DNA from: JBFXDI01 sp050181295
GTDB taxonomy: Bacteria; Pseudomonadota; Alphaproteobacteria; Rhizobiales; Aestuariivirgaceae
Assembly: GCA_050181295.1 (NCBI GenBank)
Contig: JBFXDI010000001.1
Span: forward strand, 15,563-79,562
Direction of reading: 5' to 3'
DNA length: 64,000 bases
Both the position numbers and the translations under genes were made by a program. Positions 9,256 to 17,324 of this stretch are shown here, one piece after another (position 1 is the first letter of the stretch; the number at the start of each line of letters is the position of its first letter). The notes under the pieces are model-generated. The model was not told where the DNA came from and did not search any database. It worked only from the letters and a program-made list of their open reading frames with translations.

Positions 9256-10095
9256 CTACACCCGCTCGATCCGGAGCCAGCGGGCGCAGGCGATGTAGGC
9301 GAGCGTCACCACGCCCATGAGGATGAGCGCGAGCGCCGAGGCAAGCGGGAAGTCGCCGCGCCTTCCGATCTGCATCATGATGAGCTGCGGCATGAGAAGC
9401 TCGTTGTTGCCGCCGAGGATCTGCGGCGTGATGTAGTCGCCGATCGCCAGCACGAAGGTCAGGAAGGCGCCGACCATGATGCCCGGCAGCGTCAATGGCA
9501 GCACCACGTAAAGGAAGGTCTGGAAGGCATTGGCGCCGAGGTCGGCGGCGGCCTTGCGATAGCTCGGCGAGAGCTGCTTGAGGCTCGCGAAGATCGTGAG
9601 GGTGAGGAGCATCACGAAGAAATGCGTGAAGCCGATGATGGTGGCGGCGCGCGAGTTGGCGAGCTGCAGGGGCTGGGACAGGAAGCCGATGCCGATCAGC
9701 GTCTTGTTGACGACGCCGTTCTCGGCGAGCGCCAGGAGCCAGCTGTAGGAGCGCACCACGTAGGACGTCCAGAACGGCAGGATCGCCAGCATGAGGGCGA
9801 GCCGCTGCCAACGCTCCGGCACCATTTCGGCGAGGACCCAGGCGAAAGGATAGGCCAGCACCACCGAGATCAGCGTGACGGCGGCCGTGACCTGAAGCGA
9901 GTTGATGAGGGAGCGGAAGTAGCTCGGGTTCGCAAAGAACTGCGTGTAGTTGGAGAGTGTCAGCCCGCCGCCGGAGAGCGTCGTGAGGCTCAAGGCCGCC
10001 ATGAAGGCGAAGGGCAGCGCGAAGAAGAGGAGCGTCCAGAGCAGCGCCGGCGACACGAGCGCCCAGGGCGCGCGGCTCTCCGCCGTCAGGCTCAT
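9256..10095 (-). CDS. PotB-like ABC transporter permease
   Basis: First visible gene of this importer, 279 residues from the ATG at 10095, which has GAGG about 8 bases upstream. The frame is open to 10242, but that extension is Gly/Arg-rich and not membrane-like, so it is left out. Six hydrophobic segments are present, and the coupling loop reads YRKAAADLGANAFQTF. No periplasmic binding protein gene lies upstream: the next gene is terC. The binding protein must be encoded elsewhere, or the operon has lost it. Confidence 0.87.
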   Translation of the reverse strand: MSLTAESRAPWALVSPALLWTLLFFALPFAFMAALSLTTLSGGGLTLSNYTQFFANPSYFRSLINSLQVTAAVTLISVVLAYPFAWVLAEMVPERWQRLALMLAILPFWTSYVVRSYSWLLALAENGVVNKTLIGIGFLSQPLQLANSRAATIIGFTHFFVMLLTLTIFASLKQLSPSYRKAAADLGANAFQTFLYVVLPLTLPGIMVGAFLTFVLAIGDYITPQILGGNNELLMPQLIMMQIGRRGDFPLASALALILMGVVTLAYIACARWLRIERV

Positions 10096-10242
10096 CCGCG
10101 CCTCGTCGAGGCCGGCAATATCCCCGCCATCCCTTCCGCCATTCCCTTGAAAACCCTCGCCGCCCTCTCCTCGAAGCATATTGCGGCCTCGGGAGGGCGA
10201 CGCCAAGCGGCTTCCTAGCTCATTGGAATCGATCCCGTTCAT

Positions 10243-10269
10243 CCATCCGGGCCGGTTCGACCCGGATGG
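10243..10269 (-). terminator. Hairpin after the TerC-family gene
   Basis: CCATCCGGG and CCCGGATGG form a 9-bp stem with a 9-base loop, starting 9 bases beyond the TerC-family stop codon. No T-run follows on the minus strand. It may be a weak terminator or an mRNA 3'-end stabiliser. Confidence 0.4.
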
Positions 10270-10277
10270 ACCGTGAT

Positions 10278-11021
10278 CTAGGGAATATCGGGCTTCCTCG
10301 TCTTGTCCCTGGCGGTGCGCCGGCGGATGAGCGTGTTCACGAACTCGACGCCGATCGAGAAGGCGATGGCGAAGTAGATGTAGCCGCGCGGGATGTGGAA
10401 GTGCAGCCCCTCGCCCACCAGCGCCACACCCACGAGCAGGATGAAGGCGAGCGCCAGCACCTTGATGGTCGGATGCCTTTGAATGAAGTCGCTGACGGTG
10501 GAGGCGGCGGCCAGCATGATGCCGATGGCGATGACGTTGGCGGCGATCATGATGAACAGGTGGTCGGTCATGCCGACGGCGGTGATGATCGAATCGAGCG
10601 CGAACACGAAGTCGATCACCATGATGAGGGCGATGACGCTGAAGAACGAGCTCCCGCGGCCCTGCGGCCCGTGCGTCTCGTCACCGCCCTCGACCTCGCG
10701 GTGGATCTCGACCGTACCCTTGTAGAGCAGGAACAGGCCGCCGAGCAGCAGGATGACGTCGCGCCAGGTGAGCTCGAAACCGTAAATATCGGCGATGGGG
10801 TGCGTGAGCTTCGTCAGCCACACGAGCATCGACAGCATGAGGATGCGCAGCACCAGCGCTCCCATGAGTCCGATGCGCTGTGCGGTAGCCCTCTGGTGCT
10901 CGGGAAGCCGCTGGGCGGCGATTGACAGGAAGACGAGGTTGTCGATGCCGAGGACGATCTCGAGCAGCGTCAGCGTCGCAAGCCCGAGCCATCCCTCGAG
11001 CGTGAAAGCCCAGTCGAACAT
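10278..11021 (-). CDS. TerC-family integral membrane protein (possible Mn2+ exporter)
   Basis: 247 residues with about seven membrane segments. The two hallmark acidic segments of the family are present: EIVLGIDNLVFLS near residues 21-33 and MVIDFVFALDSIITAVGMTD near 133-152. TerC relatives (Alx, YkoY, MeeF) export manganese or help metalate exoenzymes. That role fits the MntH importer encoded 700 bases away but is not proved. There is no CBS domain, unlike longer relatives. The leader between this gene and the VOC gene is highly structured, suggesting post-transcriptional control. Confidence 0.85.
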   Translation of the reverse strand: MFDWAFTLEGWLGLATLTLLEIVLGIDNLVFLSIAAQRLPEHQRATAQRIGLMGALVLRILMLSMLVWLTKLTHPIADIYGFELTWRDVILLLGGLFLLYKGTVEIHREVEGGDETHGPQGRGSSFFSVIALIMVIDFVFALDSIITAVGMTDHLFIMIAANVIAIGIMLAAASTVSDFIQRHPTIKVLALAFILLVGVALVGEGLHFHIPRGYIYFAIAFSIGVEFVNTLIRRRTARDKTRKPDIP

Positions 11022-11050
11022 GAACCCCCGCGCAGCTTTCTCCGAAGAAC

Positions 11051-11149
11051 GACCTCGGGGAGGCAGGAAGCGCCTTCGAGGTCACGTCTCCCCAACGTGC
11101 ATAAGCAATCACGATCCGCCGGTCTGCAGGAGGCCGGGCGGGTCGTGAT
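11051..11149 (-). promoter_or_regulatory. Structured 5' leader of the TerC-family gene
   Basis: Read on the minus strand, three hairpins precede the gene. ATCACGA/TCGTGAT (11143-11149 with 11108-11114) encloses CCGCC/GGCGG. CACGT/ACGTG (11095-11099 with 11083-11087) has the loop TGGGGAG. CGACCTC-type arms (11077-11083 with 11051-11057) form a 7-bp stem. The loop GGGGAG (11088-11093) could instead pair with CTCCCC at 11057-11062, inside the third hairpin, so the structures compete. The consensus elements of the yybP-ykoY manganese riboswitch are not clearly present. Confidence 0.4.
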
Positions 11150-11217
11150 CCAAGGCAAGATGGGATCGCACCCGCGCTCCTGCAAGACCCCGCACAGGAG
11201 TCCAGACGGCTGACTTA

Positions 11218-11661
11218 CTAGGCGAGTGGCCGCTCGCCGAGATCCTCGGCGAGCCTCAGGAGGTAGCCGTCCGGATCCTGGACAAGGAACTGCCGCTGCC
11301 CGACCTCGACGTCGCCCGCCCTGTACCAGGCCTCCTCGCAGGCCATGAAGAGCGGCCAGCCCGCCTCCTTAAGCCGCGCCAGGACGGGACCGACGGCCGG
11401 AACCTCGATCTGGAAGTTGATGCCCCTGCCGAGGGGCGGCTCAAGGCCGCCCGTGAGCCACTGCCTCGAGGCCGGATCCCGCTGCTCCAGCATCACCTGG
11501 GCTCCGTCGAGGTCGAGATAGGCAAAGCCATCTTCCGGCCTGTCATAGGCGATCCGGAAGCCGATCAGCCCGGTCCAGAAGCGGAGGCTGCGCGCGAGGT
11601 CGGTCACCAGGAATTCAGGCACCAGTCTGGCGAACTTCAGGACATTGCGGGCTTTTGTCAT
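11218..11661 (-). CDS. VOC-family (glyoxalase/bleomycin-resistance-like) protein
   Basis: 147-residue vicinal-oxygen-chelate fold protein. It starts with the usual strand VPEFLVTDLARSLRFWTGLIGF and ends with QFLVQDPDGYLLRLAEDLG, where the acidic residue of the second module would sit. Single-module proteins of this size include bleomycin-binding proteins and small dioxygenase-like enzymes. Nothing in the sequence fixes the substrate. It lies between the TerC-family gene and mntH on the same strand, but with its own upstream gap and an AGGAG site, so a metal-related role is not implied by position alone. Confidence 0.75.
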   Translation of the reverse strand: MTKARNVLKFARLVPEFLVTDLARSLRFWTGLIGFRIAYDRPEDGFAYLDLDGAQVMLEQRDPASRQWLTGGLEPPLGRGINFQIEVPAVGPVLARLKEAGWPLFMACEEAWYRAGDVEVGQRQFLVQDPDGYLLRLAEDLGERPLA

Positions 11662-11691
11662 CGCGGGCGGAGCTCCTGTGGGGAGCTGAGC

Positions 11692-13038
11692 TTAACCGAT
11701 GAGGAAGTCCAGGATGAGCTTCAGATTGAGCGCGACGATCAGAAGCGCCACCACGCCGGCGGCGATGCTCACGATCCTCGGCGCTGCGAGCGGCCCGAGC
11801 TTCTTGCGGTCGGCCGTGAAGAGCACGAGCGGGATGACCGCGAAGGGAAGCTGCAGGCTCAGCACCACCTGGCTCAGGATCAGGAGCTTGGCCGTCGCGC
11901 CCTCCCCGAACATCACCGTCACCACCACCGCGGGCACGATGGCGACCGCCCGGGTGACCAGCCGGCGCAGCCAGGGCGCGAGCCTGAGCCGCAGGAAGCC
12001 TTCCATGACGATCTGGCCCGCAAGCGTGGCGGTGACGGTCGAGGAGAGGCCACAGGCGAGGAGTGCTATGGCGAAGAGAGTGGGCGCCGTGGTCGAACCC
12101 ACGAGCGGCGCAAGCAGCTCATGCGCGTTCTCGAGCGATTCCACCTCGACCTCCCCTTTGGCGTGGAAGGTCGCCGCCGCGAGGATCAGGATCGAGGCGT
12201 TGACGAGGAGCGCGAAGCTTAGCGCGATGGCGGAATCGAAGGTGGCGAAGCGGATCGCCTCGCGCCGGCCTTCGAGGGAAGGCTCGAACGCCCGCGTCTG
12301 CACGATGCCGGAGTGGAGATAGAGATTGTGCGGCATGACGGTTGCCCCGACGATGCCGAGCGCCAGATAGAGCATGCCCTGGTCGGTCACGATGTCGCTG
12401 GTCGGTATCAGCCCGTCCACGACCGCCGCGACATCGGGTTGGGCGAGCACGATCTGGCCGACGAAGCAGGCGAAGATGACGGCCAGCAGCGAGATGATGA
12501 AGGCCTCGATCCAGCGGAAGCCCTTGCTCTGGAGGTAGAGCACGAGGAAGACGTCGAGCGCCGTGATGACGACGCCGAAGGCGAGCGGAATGCCGAAGAG
12601 AAGCTTGAGGCCGATCGCCGTGCCGATGACCTCGGCGAGGTCGGTGGCGCAGATGGCGAGTTCCGCAAGCAGCCAGAGCGGACGCGAGACCCAGGCGGGG
12701 TAGGCATCGCGGCAGGCTTGCGCGAGGTCGCGGCCGCTCGCGAAGGCAAGCCTCGCGGCGAGCGACTGGAGGAGGATGGCCATAAGGCTCGACAGCACCA
12801 CCACCGGCAGGAGCGCGTAGGCGTAGGTCGAGCCGCCGGCGAGCGACGTCGCCCAGTTGCCGGGGTCCATGTAGCCGACCGCCACGAGATAGCCCGGTCC
12901 GAGGAAGGCGACGAAGCGGCGCCACGGCATCGTGCCGACGATGGGGATGGAGCGGTGGACATCCGAGAGCGGCGGCTCGGCGCTGCTCGTTCGCCATCCC
13001 CTGTCGGTCGCCGCTGGCTCCTCGGTGCGCTTCAACAT
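11692..13038 (-). CDS. mntH: Nramp divalent metal (Mn2+/Fe2+) cation transporter
   Basis: Proton-coupled importer of Mn2+ and related metals, 448 residues with about eleven membrane helices. The two metal-site motifs are intact: DPGN in helix 1 (YMDPGNWATSLAGGS, about residues 57-71) and MPHN in helix 6 (VMPHNLYLHSG, about 232-242). The ATG at 13038 has AAGG just upstream. A GCAA-N5-TTGC palindrome lies 35 bases before the start, a plausible Mur/Fur-type operator. The nearby TerC-family gene would make this a manganese import/export locus. Confidence 0.92.
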   Translation of the reverse strand: MLKRTEEPAATDRGWRTSSAEPPLSDVHRSIPIVGTMPWRRFVAFLGPGYLVAVGYMDPGNWATSLAGGSTYAYALLPVVVLSSLMAILLQSLAARLAFASGRDLAQACRDAYPAWVSRPLWLLAELAICATDLAEVIGTAIGLKLLFGIPLAFGVVITALDVFLVLYLQSKGFRWIEAFIISLLAVIFACFVGQIVLAQPDVAAVVDGLIPTSDIVTDQGMLYLALGIVGATVMPHNLYLHSGIVQTRAFEPSLEGRREAIRFATFDSAIALSFALLVNASILILAAATFHAKGEVEVESLENAHELLAPLVGSTTAPTLFAIALLACGLSSTVTATLAGQIVMEGFLRLRLAPWLRRLVTRAVAIVPAVVVTVMFGEGATAKLLILSQVVLSLQLPFAVIPLVLFTADRKKLGPLAAPRIVSIAAGVVALLIVALNLKLILDFLIG

Positions 13039-13072
13039 GCCTTGCAGGCTTTATTGCTTTTAAGAACGGTTC

Positions 13073-13085
13073 GCAATTATCTTGC
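13073..13085 (-). promoter_or_regulatory. Palindrome upstream of mntH, candidate Mur/Fur operator
   Basis: GCAATTATCTTGC is a 4-bp-arm palindrome in an AT-rich patch 35 bases before the mntH start. Manganese-responsive Fur-family proteins (Mur) of rhizobia control mntH through AT-rich palindromes with TGCAA-type arms. The assignment is inferred. Confidence 0.35.
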
Positions 13086-13166
13086 CGACATGCCCCGCGT
13101 CAAGCGCGCCGTTGACACCATCCCGTTTGCCTTACAGAGTGCGCCGCGCGCGAAAGGACCGCTCCG

Positions 13167-13265
13167 ATGAACAAGACCAGCATCCGGCTCGAAGGGACGA
13201 ATGATCCCATGGCAGCCCTTGCGGTCGCGGTCCGGAAGGCCACGAAAACGTCCACCGCGTCCTGA
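13167..13265 (+). CDS. Possible 32-residue hypothetical protein in the mntH-asd gap
   Basis: The 321-base gap between mntH and asd holds little else. A short frame starts at an ATG preceded by AAAGGA and encodes a Thr/Ala-rich peptide beginning MNKTSIRLEGTNDP. It matches no family I recognise, has no signal peptide and may be chance. The rest of the gap shows the mntH operator palindrome and nothing clear near asd except its GGAG ribosome site. Confidence 0.2.
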   Translation: MNKTSIRLEGTNDPMAALAVAVRKATKTSTAS

Positions 13266-13359
13266 TTCGCCTCAACCGGACTGTCCTGAAATCCGGCCCG
13301 AGGCGAGCCGGCAGGATTTTGCCGTGTCGCCCGCGCCCTGAGAAAACTGGAGCTGACCC

Positions 13360-14397
13360 ATGGGTTACCGAGTAGCCGTCGTTGGAGCCACCGGCAATGT
13401 CGGCCGCGAGATGCTCGCCATCCTGGCGGAGCGCGAATTTCCGGTCGAGGAGGTCTACGCCATCGCCTCGCGCCGCTCGATGGGCGTGGACGTTTCCTTT
13501 GGCGACCGGACGCTCCAGTGCAAGGATCTCGAGCAGTTCGATTTCCGCAATGTCGATTTCGTGCTGATGTCGGCGGGCTCGGCCGTCTCGAAGGAATGGT
13601 CGCCGAGGATCGGCGCCATGGGCGCCCTCGTCATCGACAACTCCTCCTGCTGGCGCTACGACGCGGGAGTGCCGCTGGTGGTGCCGGAGGTCAACGCGTC
13701 CGTGCTCGAGGAGTACATGGCGCGCAAGACCCGCAAGAACATCATCGCCAATCCCAACTGCTCGACCGCGCAGCTCGTCGTGGTGCTGAAGCCCCTGCAT
13801 GACATCGCGCGCATCCGGCGCGTGGTGGTCTCGACCTACCAGTCGGTCTCGGGCGCGGGCAAGGATGGCATGGACGAGCTTTGGACCCAGACCAAGGGTA
13901 TCTTCGTCACCGATGCGCCGGAGCCGAAGAAGTTCACCAAGCAGATCGCCTTCAACGTCATTCCCCACATCGACGTCTTCATGGACGACGGCTCGACCAA
14001 GGAGGAATGGAAGATGATGGCCGAGACGAAGAAGATCCTCGACCCGAAGATCAAGCTCACAGCGACCTGCGTGCGCGTGCCGGTGTTCGTCGGACATTCC
14101 GAGGCGGTCAACATCGAGTTCGAGAAGCCGATCAGCGCCGAGGAGGCGCGCGACGTGCTGCGCGAGGCGCCGGGCTGCCTCGTCGTCGACAAGCGCGAGA
14201 ATGGTGGGTACGTGACGCCGGTCGAATGCGTCGGCGATTACGCGACCTTCGTGTCGCGCATCCGCGAGGACATGACGGCGGAGAACGCCCTGAACCTGTG
14301 GATCGTGTCGGACAATTTGCGGAAGGGTGCGGCGCTGAACACGGTGCAGATCGCCGAAACACTCATCAATCGCGGCCTGCTGCGGCAGGCCGCCTGA
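13360..14397 (+). CDS. asd: Aspartate-semialdehyde dehydrogenase
   Basis: Reduces aspartyl phosphate to aspartate semialdehyde with NADPH, the branch point to Lys, Met, Thr and diaminopimelate. 345 residues. The nucleotide-binding GATGNVG is at 9-15, the catalytic Cys134 in NPNCST, and the substrate-binding region around SVSGAGKDGMDEL (about 162-174). A further conserved stretch RVPVFVGHSEAVNIEF is at about 238-253. GGAG precedes the ATG. It appears monocistronic; the next gene is convergent. Confidence 0.95.
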   Translation: MGYRVAVVGATGNVGREMLAILAEREFPVEEVYAIASRRSMGVDVSFGDRTLQCKDLEQFDFRNVDFVLMSAGSAVSKEWSPRIGAMGALVIDNSSCWRYDAGVPLVVPEVNASVLEEYMARKTRKNIIANPNCSTAQLVVVLKPLHDIARIRRVVVSTYQSVSGAGKDGMDELWTQTKGIFVTDAPEPKKFTKQIAFNVIPHIDVFMDDGSTKEEWKMMAETKKILDPKIKLTATCVRVPVFVGHSEAVNIEFEKPISAEEARDVLREAPGCLVVDKRENGGYVTPVECVGDYATFVSRIREDMTAENALNLWIVSDNLRKGAALNTVQIAETLINRGLLRQAA

Positions 14398-14518
14398 TAC
14401 GCGCAACCGGAACGCCACAAACCTTCCGATCGGGCGACGCAAGCCAGCGCTCGCCCGATCCGCCTTCCCGGCGCTCCCTCATAGGAAGCACCGGCTCGCA
14501 CCGCAATCGGCCGTCGGC

Positions 14519-14698
14519 TTAATGGCCCGAAAGCTGGGCCTCCATGCGGGCGATCTCGTCCTTCAGTTTCAATTTCTTGCGCTTCAACTCGGCGATGTGC
14601 AGGTCATCCGCAGCGGGATGGGTCAGCTCTTCCGCAATCTCGGCCTCGAGGGCCCGGTGCTTGGCTGACAACTCACTGAGATGCGCTTGGACGGTCAT
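14519..14698 (-). CDS. YdcH/DUF465-family small coiled-coil protein
   Basis: 59 residues, helical and highly charged (HLSELSAKHRALEAEI...LKRKKLKLKDEIARMEAQL), ending SGH. This is the pattern of the YdcH family, whose function is unknown. An ATG four codons upstream (14710) is open, but GGAGGTG sits five bases before the ATG at 14698, so the shorter form is preferred. It is divergent from a second member of the same family 153 bases away. Confidence 0.75.
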   Translation of the reverse strand: MTVQAHLSELSAKHRALEAEIAEELTHPAADDLHIAELKRKKLKLKDEIARMEAQLSGH

Positions 14699-14851
14699 CC
14701 ACACCTCCATATTTCATGAGTCCGACAAAAGGCAGTGTGACACAGATGCGACGGCTTGTCGAACGCGCGCTGGTTGATGGCTGTTCCGGAGACTTGCGCG
14801 TGGCTGCGAAGCCCGCGACAATGCAGCCGGTCGAGCGAGAGGGACGGCCGG

Positions 14852-15055
14852 ATGGACCTTTCGACGGAGGAGTTGCGGGAACGCCTCCTGCAGATCAAGC
14901 AGCAGCACCGCGATCTCGACGCGGCGATTGCGAGCCTCGAAGCGAGCGGGACGGCCGACGCCCTGCAGCTCAGGCGGCTCAAGAAGCAGAAACTGCTGCT
15001 GAAGGACCAGATCGGAATGATCGAGGACCAGCTTCTGCCGGACATTATCGCGTAG
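14852..15055 (+). CDS. Second YdcH/DUF465-family small coiled-coil protein
   Basis: 67 residues beginning MDLSTEELRERLLQIKQQ, with the family's C-terminal LRRLKKQKLLLKDQIGMIEDQL. GAGAGGGACGG precedes the ATG at 14852; an earlier in-frame ATG at 14756 adds residues unlike the family and is rejected. The core resembles the neighbouring divergent copy (KKLKLKDEIARMEAQL against KKQKLLLKDQIGMIEDQL), so the two are likely paralogues. The esterase gene begins 8 bases later and may be co-transcribed. Confidence 0.75.
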   Translation: MDLSTEELRERLLQIKQQHRDLDAAIASLEASGTADALQLRRLKKQKLLLKDQIGMIEDQLLPDIIA

Positions 15056-15063
15056 GACGCTCA

Positions 15064-15720
15064 ATGGTCTTCGACATGAGCCGCAGGGCCGTTCTCCGGC
15101 GCCTCACCGGCCTTCTGCCGCTCATTGCGCTCGCCCAAGACCCTGCCCGGGCGCAGAACGGCATGATCCGCATCCTCGCCTATGGCGACAGCCTCACCGC
15201 CGGCTACGGTCTGCGGGAAAGCGAGGCCTTTCCGGCCCGGCTCGAGGCAGCGCTCCGCGCCCGCGGGCAACAGGTCACGGTGATCAACGGAGGGGTTTCC
15301 GGAGACACCTCCCGCGGGGGCCTCGAGCGGCTCGAATGGACCCTTTCCGACCCCCCGAACGCGGTGATCCTGGAACTTGGCGCGAACGATGCGCTGCGCG
15401 GCATTTCCGCCGCCGAAACCCGTGCCAACCTGCGCGCCATGCTTAGAAAGCTTGCCGACCGGAAGATTCCGGTGCTGCTCGCCGGGATGCGCGCGCCGCG
15501 CAATCTCGGGTCCGACTACGAGAACGAGTTCAACCCGATCTTTGCCGAGCTCGCGACGGAGTTCGGGGTCGAATTCTACCCGTTCTTCCTGGAGGGGGTC
15601 GCCGCCGAACCGACGCTCAACCAGCCGGACGGCATGCACCCGAACGCCAAGGGCGTGGAGAGGATCGTCGAGCAGATGCTCGACCCCGTCCTCAAGCTCA
15701 TCAACCGGTTGCGCGGCTGA
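15064..15720 (+). CDS. SGNH/GDSL arylesterase / lysophospholipase (TesA-like)
   Basis: Exported serine esterase, 218 residues. Block I YGDSLTAGYG carries the nucleophile Ser at about residue 43. The oxyanion Gly lies in GGVSGDTSRGG, the oxyanion Asn in LELGANDALRG, and the catalytic Asp-His pair in PDGMHPN. The N-terminus (SRRAVLRRLTGLLPLIALA, then ARAQ) is a signal peptide with a Tat-like twin arginine. AGGA precedes the ATG at 15064. TesA relatives hydrolyse aryl esters, acyl-CoA or lysophospholipids; the substrate is not predictable here. Confidence 0.88.
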   Translation: MVFDMSRRAVLRRLTGLLPLIALAQDPARAQNGMIRILAYGDSLTAGYGLRESEAFPARLEAALRARGQQVTVINGGVSGDTSRGGLERLEWTLSDPPNAVILELGANDALRGISAAETRANLRAMLRKLADRKIPVLLAGMRAPRNLGSDYENEFNPIFAELATEFGVEFYPFFLEGVAAEPTLNQPDGMHPNAKGVERIVEQMLDPVLKLINRLRG

Positions 15721-15797
15721 GGCGCGGGGCCCACATTAGGCGCTAAGAGATTCGCGACAAGCGAACGGACCGGACCCCGCATTCGAGGAGGCCCGCC

Positions 15798-16373
15798 ATG
15801 CCCCGTCTCTTCACCGGCATCGAAATCCCGCCCGACATTGCAGCCGACCTCGACCTGATGAAGGGCGGAGTGTGGGGCGCACGCTGGATCGAGCCGGAGA
15901 ACTTTCACCTCACCTTGAGATTTGTCGGTGACGTTGACGAAAACGTCAGCTCCGAGCTTGCCCTGATGCTGCAGGGCGTCTCGCCTCCGGCCTTCACAAT
16001 GCAATTGCGGGGCGTGGGAGCCTTCGGAGGCGCCAAGCCGCACACGATCTACACCGGTGTTCCGGAGAATCCCGCCTTGCGGCGGCTCCAGGCTGCGCAG
16101 GAGCGCATCTGCCAGGCGGTGGGGCTGCCGCCGGAGCAGCGGAAATATACGCCGCATGTGACGCTGGCCCGTCTTAGGCAGGCCAATGCCGGCGAGGTCC
16201 AGCGCTTCATCGCCGCCCACAATCTCTATGCGAGCCGTCCCTTCGAGGTGACGAGCTTCGTCCTCTTCTCCTCCCGTCCTTCGCGGGGTGGCGGCCCCTA
16301 TGCCGTCGTGGAGCGCTTCGATCTGCGCCGACAGGAGCCCGATCTTTCCAGCCGCGCGGCGGCCGGGCGCTGA
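15798..16373 (+). CDS. thpR: RNA 2',3'-cyclic phosphodiesterase (2H family)
   Basis: 191 residues with the two HxTx catalytic motifs of the 2H phosphoesterase superfamily: HLTL near residue 39 and HVTL near 121. It begins PRLFTGIEIP, typical of ThpR/LigT, which opens 2',3'-cyclic phosphate ends of RNA and can join tRNA halves in vitro. GAGGAGG lies 8 bases before the ATG. The C-terminal 20 residues are basic and poorly conserved. No RNA-repair partner gene is adjacent. Confidence 0.85.
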   Translation: MPRLFTGIEIPPDIAADLDLMKGGVWGARWIEPENFHLTLRFVGDVDENVSSELALMLQGVSPPAFTMQLRGVGAFGGAKPHTIYTGVPENPALRRLQAAQERICQAVGLPPEQRKYTPHVTLARLRQANAGEVQRFIAAHNLYASRPFEVTSFVLFSSRPSRGGGPYAVVERFDLRRQEPDLSSRAAAGR

Positions 16374-16462
16374 AGTCTGTATTGCGTGTAACTTGAAGTC
16401 GACGCGCTCATGGCCCATATTGCATGAGCATTCAAAGGCCTAACGAGGGAGTGGATATTCCG

Positions 16463-17200
16463 ATGGCTGACCTGAACTACCGGACCGGCTCGCAGACCGG
16501 CGTCGGCGCTCGCGTCATCGACGAGGGCCTGCGCGCCTACATGCTCCGCGTCTACAACCTCATGGCTCTCGGAGTGGCGGTAACGGCGCTCGTCGCGCTG
16601 TTCCTCGCCAACAACCAAGCGCTCATGCTCACGATCGCAAGCGGTCCCATGATGTGGGTGCTGTTCTTCGCGATCCTGGGTCTCGGCTTCTTCGCGCCGC
16701 GCCTCATCTTCTCGGGCAACAGCGCCCTGGCGCATGCGGCCTACTGGGGCTACGCGGTGCTATGGGGCCTCATCATCTCCCCGATGATCGCCCGCTACAT
16801 GGGCATCGACGGCGGCAGCCTCATCGTGCAGGCGCTCGGCATCACGGCCGTCACCTTCGGCGCCACGAGCCTTGCCGGCTACGTGACGAAGCGAGACCTC
16901 TCGGGCTTCGGCGGCTTCTTCATGATGGCCTCGATCGGCCTCGTGCTGGCGATCATCGCCAACGCCATCTTCTTCCAGAGCGTGGGCATGAGCCTCGTCG
17001 TCTCGATCCTCGTCGTGCTGCTCTTTTCGGCCGTAACGGCCTGGGAGACCCAGCGGATCAAGGAGATGTATGTCGAGGGCGACGCCGTGGGCATCGCCCA
17101 GGGCAAGGCCATCTTCGGCGCCTTCATGCTCTACGGCTCGTTCGTGACCATGTTCGTGCACATCCTGAACATCCTCGGGATCATGCGCTCGAGCGACTAA
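16463..17200 (+). CDS. Bax inhibitor-1 / YccA-family membrane protein
   Basis: 245 residues with seven hydrophobic segments and a soluble N-terminus of about 30 residues. Family landmarks include LRAYMLRVYNLMALGVAVTA and the C-terminal segment TAWETQRIKEMY. BI-1 proteins include calcium-leak channels and modulators of membrane proteases; the role here is unknown. The ATG at 16463 (MADLNYRTG) is preferred over one at 16424 because homologues begin similarly and GAGGGAG lies only before the former. A strong terminator follows. Confidence 0.85.
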   Translation: MADLNYRTGSQTGVGARVIDEGLRAYMLRVYNLMALGVAVTALVALFLANNQALMLTIASGPMMWVLFFAILGLGFFAPRLIFSGNSALAHAAYWGYAVLWGLIISPMIARYMGIDGGSLIVQALGITAVTFGATSLAGYVTKRDLSGFGGFFMMASIGLVLAIIANAIFFQSVGMSLVVSILVVLLFSAVTAWETQRIKEMYVEGDAVGIAQGKAIFGAFMLYGSFVTMFVHILNILGIMRSSD

Positions 17201-17227
17201 GTCTTTTTGCAGCAGCACCAAGGGAAT

Positions 17228-17259
17228 GGCCGGGCTTCGTCCCGGCCTTTCTCTTTTTT
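17228..17259 (+). terminator. Rho-independent terminator after the BI-1 gene
   Basis: GGCCGGG-CTTCGT-CCCGGCC, a 7-bp GC stem, is followed by TTTCTCTTTTTT. It lies 27 bases beyond the BI-1 stop codon. Confidence 0.85.
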
Positions 17260-17280
17260 GCGCCCATCCGGCACAAACAA

Positions 17281-17306
17281 CGCCCGGCTCAATGACCGGG
17301 CGTTTC
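17281..17306 (-). terminator. Likely leuC terminator hairpin
   Basis: CGCCCGG and CCGGGCG form a 7-bp stem with an 8-base loop just beyond the leuC stop. On the minus strand it is followed by TTGTTTG, a moderate U-tract. Confidence 0.55.
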
Positions 17307-17324
17307 TGACTTTGGGAAAGCCTG

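Noticed and set aside
11022..11217. Canonical yybP-ykoY manganese riboswitch before the TerC-family gene
   Set aside because: The GGGGAGTAG and AGCAAGACC elements of the consensus are not both present in the correct order on the sense strand. It is reported only as a structured leader.
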